Below are positions 1 to 6,608 of a stretch of 12,646 nt of DNA, in pieces (positions within the stretch are counted from its first letter, which is position 1; each line of letters begins with the position of its first letter). The notes beneath the pieces are model-generated. The model did not search any database, had not been told where the DNA came from, and saw nothing but the letters and a program-made list of their open reading frames with translations. This stretch comes from Obelidium mucronatum (taxonomy: Eukaryota > Chytridiomycota > Chytridiomycetes > Chytridiales > Chytriomycetaceae), in contig JAIVFH010000615.1 of assembly GCA_025765595.1 (NCBI GenBank), positions 1 through 12,646 on the forward strand, in the 5' to 3' direction. Both the position numbers and the translations under genes were made by a program.

Positions 1-564
1 TGGCCAAATACCCGATTTCGGCTTGGGTAAGTGGTACTTGATGCGACATGGCCAAGAAGGGGAATACTTGCGGAGGCACTGCCAAGATACCTGGTGGTGG
101 CGGTGGGGCTGCAAGGACTGCCGCAATTGCAGCTGGTATCCCGCGCGGTGGAACCATGGCGGCCAGTGGTACTTGACCGAATCCAGGCACGGTTTTGGCT
201 GGCTTCATGATTTCAGTGCTGTTGGGCCAGGCGAATGCCTGCAAATAAGCAATGGAAGGAAAGAGCCAGTCAGATAACGATGGAATCATTACCAAAGTCT
301 AAAGTAGACAGTGTTCACCTGTTCGTTTCTGCGGGAGACTGTGACGTTGTGGAGTTGTGCTTGCAGGGCCGCCAGGGCGGCAAACTGGTTCGCGGCCCAG
401 GCGGCAAACCACGGCGGCGCGGCCCCCGCCTCGGCGGCAGTGGCCAGCGGAACACAGACAACGTCGGCATCGACACCACCGGCTGCGACCGCATTCGTGT
501 TGAAGTCATCAAGCGCGTTGGTGGCGGCGTTGGCAAAGAGGGGGGAAGCATTGATGCCGGCCAT
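1..564 (-). CDS. Ala/Pro-rich coiled-coil hypothetical protein, 5' part (2 exons, runs off window)
   Basis: The gene starts at the ATG complementary to 562-564. Exon 1 covers 564-319 (82 codons). A GT-AG intron of 80 nt (318-239; donor GTGAAC, acceptor TTGCAG) is in phase 0. Exon 2 (238 to 1) stays open to the window edge, giving about 161 residues so far without a stop. The N-terminus is Ala-rich, then a segment around residues 50-82 (PPWFAAWAANQFAALAALQ...) has the heptad-like hydrophobic spacing of a short coiled coil and ends in a basic NVTVSRRNEQ. After the intron comes a Pro-rich stretch with a run of five prolines and a VPPQVFPF element. From memory, fungal hypothetical proteins share this plan (Trp-Ala coiled coil, RR/RH-N, Pro-rich hinge, a 'FP' element), but I know no function. 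No signal peptide or membrane segment is visible. It diverges from the gene starting at 746. The splice junction reads cleanly, so I am fairly sure it is real. Confidence 0.6.
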
Positions 565-745
565 TTTCTTTTTCTTTTCTTATTTTTGTCTGACTCTGTA
601 AAACTTTTGTCCTTCTTGTTTCGTGCCTCGCTGCCTTTAACAAGTCACAGGGTCTTTTTAACAATCACATCAAATACACCAAAATAAACCCACACACCGA
701 GATTTTCGATTATTCTTGTAAATCACACACGCCCTCACAGTTGAC
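565..745. promoter_or_regulatory. Divergent intergenic region between two start codons
   Basis: These 181 bp separate the ATG of the minus-strand coiled-coil gene from the ATG of the plus-strand gene at 746, so they should hold both promoters. The left half is a T-rich tract (pyrimidine-rich on the plus strand, about 566-625). I see no convincing TATA box, and the region is read as a short bidirectional promoter only from its position. Confidence 0.45.
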
Positions 746-2371
746 ATGGCTGCACCTCCTCCGCGCACTGCAATAACGCGTTTTACGGCAAAATCAATCC
801 TAGAAAGACCGAGTTTGATCCAAAGCGAGGCTTCAAACTCTTCTCTGGCGACGCTGTATGATGCTCTAGAACCTGATGGCAATGGCAGTCAGTTCACACC
901 ACCACCACTGAAACTAAAACCAAAACAACGCGTCACTGCAAAAGACTTGTTGAAATTGTCAGGGACTTTAGCCACCGCAGTTGTCTCTGAGTCTGAAGCG
1001 AAAGACAATCAAGAAATTCAAAAACAAGTCGTTTCTGATTCAGAAAAGCCAACACAAGGCGGAGAATGTCCATTTGCACGCGGTGGAACCGATCAGAAAA
1101 GCAAAAGAACCAAGTCTGTCCGGTAACAGGCCAATCTTGGGGTGACCAGAATACCGATTGTGAAAATAATGCTGTTCTGGTCGGATGCTCGTTTATGACA
1201 AAAAGCAATTGGATCCAGTCGATTTGCTGCTAAAAGCACCCAATAATCAGATTGATTATTTGCAAGCTGAGGTTGAATTTTGATGAACGGGATCCCTCAA
1301 GTGTATTGAAGAAAATGAGGAGTTGCAGCAGTCAACAACAGCAAGTGTTAACGGAGGCATCAAAGTCGAGACTCACTGCACGTCAGTTGCTTGGACTAGA
1401 TAGCATCAGTCCAGCACTTTCCTCCGCCCTCCCACCTAAAACCAGCCCTCGCTATTGCGGCAACAACTACCAAAGCAAACTCCTACGATTCAATGCTCGA
1501 AAACATCGACGTGAATTTACGTGATTTAAATGTATCATCTGAGAATGAAGATTTTGATGTTGATGATTTGTTGGATGGATATGGGGCAGAGGAAACAAAG
1601 ACAGTCGACCCCGCCTCAATTCCAAAACCCGTATCAGCAGCGGCTAATACTTCTCCTCCTCAACCGCAGCAAGAATTTCCTCTTGAATCCGCTGCTCGAT
1701 TGACAAATTCCGAGATCCTGACACGTCTTGATTCTATTTTGAAGCAATGGTTTCGTGAATTTAATCCAGCGCAATTCATGAAAAGCTACAATGGATTAAA
1801 CAACAGTCATTACACTAGTATATTGCTAAATAATCTCCTGAATGATGCAATGGGGAAAGGTGGTGTCGCTGTTGCCCATACTGCCAGATTGCTTCCTCAC
1901 TTGGTCACTGAAAAGTACTTTACCCTGAATGATATCAGAAGCAGGTGAAAAAAACTCTGTTTTGTTAGCCTTTGCCAATATCGTGTTTAAAACCTCATCA
2001 CCCTCTTAGCTTGGCCAAAATCGCCTCTACTATCTGGAAACTTGAGCCCCACATCCAATCATGCTACAAATACTTTGGAATTCTGTACGGCGCCATGATG
2101 GTCCAAGACGAGGAATACTTTTCCATTGAAATCCTGAACGAGATTCTTGAACCACTTCTCGACTATGAAGAACGGCAAGATATTCTGCGTGCGCCTTCCG
2201 CGCTGGCTCATACGCTGGAAACAGTTTATTAATGAAGGGCGAGAAGGGACTCAAGGCACGTACAAACGCCAAAACTTTGATTTGCAACAGTTTTGGCCCA
2301 AATCCAAATCTCGGTTTGAGATTGAGGATTGGATGGATGAAAGTGGACTCGAATGTCTTATCGAGTATTAA
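746..2371 (+). CDS. MA3/eIF4G-like domain protein, upstream paralogue (frame-broken)
   Basis: The start is the first ATG (746, MAAPPPRTAI...). The coding signal continues through several frames: 746 to about 1120, an ambiguous stretch 1120-1300, then about 1255-1440, 1440-1944 and 2010-2371. An intron of 65 nt (1945-2009, GTGAAA...CTTAG) interrupts an AG|C serine codon (phase 2). The N-terminal half is low-complexity with short repeats of a [R][FVL]TA[KR]x[IL]L motif. An acidic DVDDLLDGYG patch follows near 1560. From about 1700 comes a helical domain: WFREFN, LLNDAMGKGGVAVAHTARLL, CYKYFGILYGAMM, EILNEILEPLLDYEE, then FDLQQFWPK and a GLECLIEY end. The spacing resembles an eIF4G-type MA3 domain, including the terminal Trp/Phe-Pro helix. 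A frame change near 2222 is needed to reach the last 48 residues, which align with the downstream paralogue. MA3 is my inference and function is unproven. It could be decayed, but the paralogue and similar breaks elsewhere favour sequence error. Confidence 0.55.
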
Positions 2372-2377
2372 AATAAA
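2372..2377 (+). terminator. Poly(A) signal AATAAA
   Basis: A perfect AATAAA directly follows the TAA stop at 2369-2371 of the upstream MA3-like gene and lies in an A/T-rich stretch. It supports this stop as the true gene end and separates the two tandem paralogues, whose intergenic gap is only 146 bp. Confidence 0.5.
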
Positions 2378-2517
2378 AAAAATTACTATCTTTTCCCCTT
2401 CTATTTTCTGTCCTTTTTTTTCGTCAAGAACAAAGTTCAAATTACTCTTGACAATCCCACAACACGCCAAAAAAAAAACAACTTCCATTCTTCAACGGAA
2501 ATACTTTTGATCGCCAA

Positions 2518-3465
2518 ATGGCGACTCTGAAAACATTATCCGGATCAACGAAGTCAACGAAAACGGCGTCTCGAAACCACTTGCAATTGGGTTTATTGTC
2601 GTCTTCCACAGCAACACTCTGCGACGACGATACAGTGGAACAAAACTCCCACGCATCAAAACCAGCACTTCCGCCAAAGCCAAAGCTGACAGGAGAACTG
2701 CTCGCTGAAGTCCCACCACTCTCACTGCCACCACAAAGCCCAGTTATTCCGATCAAACTACTCATGTTGTCACTGAACGGATCAATGCCGTGTCATCCAA
2801 CTGGTTTCAATCTTTCAATCACGCTGTAATTATGCAAAAGTTGAGGAATACGCTGCGGATGGGGAATCGACGCGTCAAGAATTTGTGGACGGGTTGCTGT
2901 TTATGTTGATTGAGGAAGCCATTAAAAGAGGCGGCGCGGCTGTTGCGAGAACAGCGAAACTGTTTCCAGAATTAATCAAGGCATATTCTGTCTCAGCTTC
3001 AGATGTTCAAGCCTGGTAATACCCAAACTCTGTTTTTTCTCTCATATTCTCTCCATCTAACCAAAACTGTAATTTGCATGGACACCCAAAAAAAGTCTCG
3101 AAAAAATTACCCCAATCATTCAAAAAACTGCAGCAGCAACACCCAACGTTTGCAAATACTTTGGCATCATTTACGGCGTGTTACTTACCGAATGCGAATC
3201 CGATTTCGGGCTTTTGTTCCTCGCAAAGATTCTTTCTGCCTTGATCCAGGACGACGCAGAGAACTTACACATGCTCAAAATCATGAGTCAAGTGCTTGGG
3301 GCTGTGCAGGTTATTAAAAGTGACTCATACTTGGTGGACATGTATCAGCGCCAGAAGGTGGATCTTCAGTACTTTTGGCCTGCTGGGCATCAGTCTGTGG
3401 AGAATGTCAAAGATTTTTTGGAGAATAATTCTCTGGATTGTCTTTTGGAATATCAGCGAAAATAA
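2518..3465 (+). CDS. MA3/eIF4G-like domain protein, downstream tandem paralogue (frame-broken)
   Basis: The start at 2518 (MATLKTLSGSTKSTK...) opens a Ser/Pro-rich N-terminus. The signal then moves frame near 2720 (TERINAVSSNWFQSFNHA) and near 2830 (NYAKVEEYAADGE...). An 80-nt intron (3016-3095, GTAATA...AAAAG) splits a TG|T codon in phase 2, the same place and phase as in the upstream gene. After splicing, SLEKITPII-type sequence leads to VCKYFGIIYGVLLTE, FLAKILSALIQDD, and a C-terminus VDLQYFWPAG...FLENNSLDCLLEY. Domain by domain this matches the upstream gene: WFQSFN/WFREFN, GGAAVARTAKLFPEL/GGVAVAHTARLLPHL, CKYFGIIYG/YKYFGILYG, DLQYFWP/DLQQFWP. The N-terminal region is much shorter than in its neighbour. 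The MA3 assignment is tentative; homology of the pair is well supported. The acceptor is unusual in following an A-run rather than pyrimidines, but alignment and phase both require it. No AATAAA is seen just after the stop. Confidence 0.55.
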
Positions 3466-3907
3466 GTGTGTTCCTTTGCATAATTATTTCAGTAGCGTTT
3501 TGTTGTGTTGAACAATCAGTCTTCAATTGGTACGATTAAAAGCCCCATTTTATATGGATATACCTCGGTTTGATTCTTTTCTCGATCGATTTGGTTTGTT
3601 GATTTCAATGACATGTGGGCTTGCCAGGTGCCACCCTGTGACTCGAAATCCGCCAGCCGAGTTTCAGCCTCGCTCATCATCCCAGCCAAAGATCCAACAT
3701 TCTCTCAGCCACAAAGCACTTGACAAACTCGCAGAACAACAAGCATCCACGGACTTTTTGTAGACAATTACATTTTTTGCTCTCCTTGAAAAATTTCACG
3801 TCATGTGTCCGGTCATGGGAGAAAAGCCCAAGCCCGCTTGAGAAAATCCCTTTAAGAAGGGGAGCTCCTTGCCTCTTTTCCTCTAGCTAAAAAAACCTTA
3901 CATTACT
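3466..3907. other. Intergenic region with chitinase promoter and weak overlapping ORFs
   Basis: This is the 442 bp between the second MA3-like gene and the chitinase. Two short overlapping open frames lie in its first part: plus strand 3527-3763 (no ATG at its left edge, ending DKLAEQQASTDFL) and minus strand 3680-3516 (starting MMSEAETRLADFE and ending LLIVPIED). Both have plausible amino-acid composition, neither has a recognised domain, and at most one can be real, so no gene is called. The last 145 bp (about 3764-3907) should hold the chitinase promoter and leader. A TTTAAG-like element near 3850 and a pyrimidine-rich tract (about 3870-3890) precede the ATG, but no element is certain. Confidence 0.4.
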
Positions 3908-6494
3908 ATGAAAGCTGGATCGATCGTGTCCGCCCTCCTGATGGCGCTTGCTGCCGTTGGAGTCAATGCCAGAGCCGTTGGCCCTGATGGAAAGATCCTT
4001 GTTGCCTATCTGCCTTACTGGGACAATGTTAGAGCTTCCTACTTGGACTTTAGCAAAGTCACCCATGTCAACTATGGTAAGTCAACATAGTGGCTTCATT
4101 TGATCAATCAATGTCCTAAATTCCCACCCACTGCCCCTTCAATTAGCCTTCGCCAACATTGACTCCACGGGATCTGTAACCGTTCCTGCCACTGATAACT
4201 CCATCATTACCAACTTTGCCGCCGACTGTCATGCCGGAGACGCCAAGGCGATTGTCTCGATCGGAGGATGGGGAATCCAACCATTCTCCACAGCATTTGC
4301 CAGTGCCGCTGGAATCAACACTTTTGTCTCCACCGTCAGCGCTTTGATGACAAAGTACAACTTGGACGGTATCGACATTGACTGGGAATACCCTGGTGAA
4401 CAAGGCGCCTGCCAGAACCCATGGAGCACTGCTGATACTGCGAACTTCTTGACTGCATTGAAGGCTCTACGTGCTGCTATTCCAGGAAAGCTGATTACTG
4501 CTGCCCCACCTGCGTACCCATGGAAAGACGCGACTGGACAGCCATCCAAGGATCTTTCTGCTTACGCGCAAATCTTTGACTTTGTGAATTTGATGGTAAG
4601 GTGTTTTGATGCATGCGATGTCATATAACTAAACGCGTTGCCATATAACTAAACGCGTTCGCCAGGCTTACGATCTCAACGGTATCTGGGGAACTCACAC
4701 TGGGGCCAGTGCTCCATTGATTCAGGATGTTGGAAACCTCGGAACCCCAGGCGGTAACGTTCGCGATGCCGTCCAGTCTTGGCTCGCTGCCGGATTCCCA
4801 GCCAGCAAGCTTGCTTTGGGTACCCCCTTTTATGGACACTACATGAGCCCAGTCTCTCCAATGACCAACAACAAGGACTCTGACATCAACGTTCCTGTCA
4901 TCAAGGGATCTACTGGTCACGATTGTGCTGGGGCTGGTCTCGGTGGAACTTTCACTTTTGTTCAAGTTTACCCATACACCAAGACACCACTGGTGAATGG
5001 ATCAAGCACTTTGATACCTGGACCCAGACCCATGGTTGTACAACCCAAAGACCAACATTTTCATCAGTTACGACGACTCGCGCTCTATTGCCATCAAGTC
5101 TGCTTACGCTGCATGCATGGGTTTGAAGGGAGTTATGACTTGGTAACTTTTCTGACTTTTCTTCGATTTCAGTTTGGTTTGTATTCATCTTTTTGAAAGG
5201 GAGGCCTATTGACGGTGGCGCTTTGATGCCGCTCTTTCCACCTTCTTCACTGCGGCAGCTGGAACTCCAGGAGTTGACTGTGTTGCCCAAGTCGCCAGCA
5301 TCACCTCCGTCCACAGCCATCCCCAACAAACGTTGGACCTTCTCCAAACGATCTTACGTCGCGTTGCGGTGCCTCCTGGGCTGATGCCAATACCCACTGT
5401 TATGATATGTGCTTCTCGAACGCCCAATGTGGTGTTGGTCAAAACTGTTACAATGCTTTGAATGCCTGTTCTAGCGTGAGTATTCGTCAATGATGGATGA
5501 GAAGTGTTTTTACTATTCCTTTTTTCCAGAACCAACACCCAGGACCTGGTGAATGTTTCCTCCCATGGGTTGCCTCTACACGTATAGTGCAGACGTTGAA
5601 GTTTCCTACAATGGACAAAACTGGAAGGCTGCCTACTACTTGAACCCAGGAACTATTCCAGGATCTGGTACCAATGGATGGGTTTCTACTGGTGCCTGCT
5701 GGTTCAAGCTCCAAGACCACACCACCACAACCACAACCACCACCAAGCCAACTACATCAACCACTACCACAACTACTACAACCAACTACATCCACCACTA
5801 CACGACCACAACGAACCGACTACATCCACCACCACAACCACAATTGTTCCAAGTACCACTACAACCACCACACGACTCAACCAACCACCACCACCACCAC
5901 AACCGCGCCAACAACGACAACTACACAACCACCGCACCAACCACAACTACTACAACAACTTTGAAGCCAACCACCTCTACCACAACCACTACCACTACAA
6001 CTGCTGCTACTTCAACCACAACTGTGGCATCCAACTGTTACCCTGCTTGGAGTGCATCGTCAACATACAATGGAGGAGCTCAAGTTTCTTACCAAAACGT
6101 CAACTACGTTGCAAACTGGTGGGCCGGATCGACTGATGTCCCACCATCTGCTGCTTGGAAGTGTTGGCCCATGTGGAGGGAGTGGATCAACTACCACCAC
6201 CACTACCACTACCACCTCCAAGCCACCACCACACCGCCACTACACTACCACTACCACTACCACTAACCCAGCTACTTCTACTACAACTATTGCAAAGTCA
6301 ACCACCACAACCACCACTACCACTGTCAAGCCAACAACGACAACAACGACCACTACTAATGCGGCCACCACTACAGCTGCTTCTGGCGGTCCAGTGTGGG
6401 TCAACCATGTACTGCCGGTAAGAATGAATGTTCTGCTGGAACCATGTACTACTGTTTGGCATCCTCTTGGATCGTGTGGTACGTGGGCTGTTGA
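3908..6494 (+). CDS. Secreted GH18 chitinase with Cys-rich module and two CBM5/12 domains
   Basis: The product hydrolyses beta-1,4 bonds of chitin outside the cell. Exons: 3908-4076, 4147-4595, 4666-5142, 5200-5475, 5530-6494, all with GT-AG introns (70, 70, 57, 54 nt), for about 778 residues. MKAGSIVSALLMALAAVGVNA is a clear signal peptide. The GH18 motifs are SIGG at residues 94-97, DGIDIDWEY at 130-138 with catalytic Glu137, and MAYDLNG spanning intron 2. The barrel ends near GVMTW. Downstream are a module with CGASWADANTHC...C...C, a CBM5/12 (5554-5699; VSYNGQNWKAAYYLNPG), a Thr-rich linker, a second CBM5/12 (about 6036-6164; YNGGAQVSYQNVNYVANWW), another Thr linker, and a tail CTAGKNECSAGTMYYC...YVGC resembling CBM19, then TGA. 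Frame breaks occur near 4979, 5032, 5206-5234, 5310-5375, 5559-5580, 5700, in the linkers and near 6165 and 6400. The minus-strand paralogue supplies intact reading at several of these, so I suspect sequence error more than a pseudogene. Confidence 0.85.
4481..5712 (+). repeat. Left arm of inverted chitinase-gene repeat
   Basis: This stretch is homologous in reverse complement to 11388-12646. It extends to the window's right edge, so the true arm is probably longer and may include the whole 5' half of the gene. By hand count there are 2 differences in about 115 nt of exon 2, 1 indel in about 70 nt of intron 2, about 18 substitutions in the first 325 nt of exon 3, and more in exon 4. Introns 3 and 4 barely align. 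The centre, about 5.7 kb, carries the module-different 3' ends and the whole ABC transporter gene. Confidence 0.85.
4622..4660 (+). repeat. Two tandem 20-nt units carrying CTAAAC inside chitinase intron 2
   Basis: Two adjacent copies beginning CATATAACTAAACGCGTT fill the 3' half of the 70-nt intron. Each holds CTAAAC, the form of a fungal branch site. The second lies 5-25 nt from the CGCCAG acceptor, the first about 20 nt further upstream. The acceptor has almost no pyrimidine tract. The same duplication is present in the inverted paralogue. Confidence 0.85.
5715..6026 (+). repeat. ACN trinucleotide-rich tract: Thr linker between CBM5/12 domains
   Basis: A run of about 310 nt of ACC/ACA/ACT codons encodes Thr with periodic KPTTS interruptions. 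It is the usual O-glycosylated linker of secreted fungal hydrolases. The reading frame slips at least twice inside it, giving His/Tyr/Asn-rich or Pro/Gln-rich peptides locally. Because no shifted ACN codon is a stop, the slips leave all frames open. Confidence 0.8.
6186..6383 (+). repeat. Second ACN trinucleotide tract (Thr linker before C-terminal module)
   Basis: About 200 nt of Thr codons follow the second CBM5/12 after a short GGSGS hinge. It includes SKPP, NPATSTTT, VKPTTTTT and NAATTTAAS variants. A frame change is needed between the CBM cysteine near 6162 and GPCGGSGSTTTT. It has no separate counterpart in the minus-strand chitinase gene, which has a single linker of about 310 nt. Confidence 0.75.
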
Positions 6495-6525
6495 GCATTG
6501 TAAGAAATTTGGATATAGAAAAAAA

Positions 6526-6531
6526 AATAAA
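6526..6531 (+). terminator. Poly(A) signal AATAAA of the plus-strand chitinase gene
   Basis: AATAAA lies 32 nt after the TGA at 6492-6494, in an A-rich run. This spacing suits a fungal 3' processing signal and supports the chosen stop. Confidence 0.55.
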
Positions 6532-6584
6532 GCCCGCGCGTCTATGTTTTTAAAATGGCACTTTGAAGAAAACCGAATTTCCTT

Positions 6585-6590
6585 TTTATT
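6585..6590 (-). terminator. Poly(A) signal AATAAA of the ABC transporter gene (as TTTATT on +)
   Basis: On the minus strand AATAAA lies about 20 nt past the transporter stop codon (6611-6609). The two convergent genes therefore end within 115 bp, with their poly(A) signals only about 55 bp apart. Confidence 0.5.
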
Positions 6591-6608
6591 GGGTTGCGGT
6601 AACCGAAA

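Noticed and set aside
315..687. Plus-strand open frames opposite the coiled-coil gene
   Set aside because: They are antisense shadows of a GC-rich Ala-coding exon. The minus-strand exon has a clean start, intron and continuation.
1117..1240. Intron at the first frame loss of the upstream MA3-like gene
   Set aside because: GT at 1123 (GGTAAC) could be a donor, but protein-like sequence continues in other frames through the proposed intron (for example around 1190-1275). I could not choose an acceptor, so it is left as an ambiguous stretch.
4622..4660. CRISPR-like or mobile-element repeat
   Set aside because: There are only two directly adjacent units without spacers, wholly inside a spliced intron.
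4977..5035. Programmed ribosomal frameshifting in the chitinase
   Set aside because: There are many breaks, in every gene, at ordinary homopolymers and without a slippery site plus structure. Differences between paralogues fit sequence error better.
5553..6266. His/Tyr/Asn-rich or Pro/Gln-rich proteins in the ACN tracts
   Set aside because: They are alternate frames of the Thr linkers; only the Thr frame joins the CBM5/12 domains.
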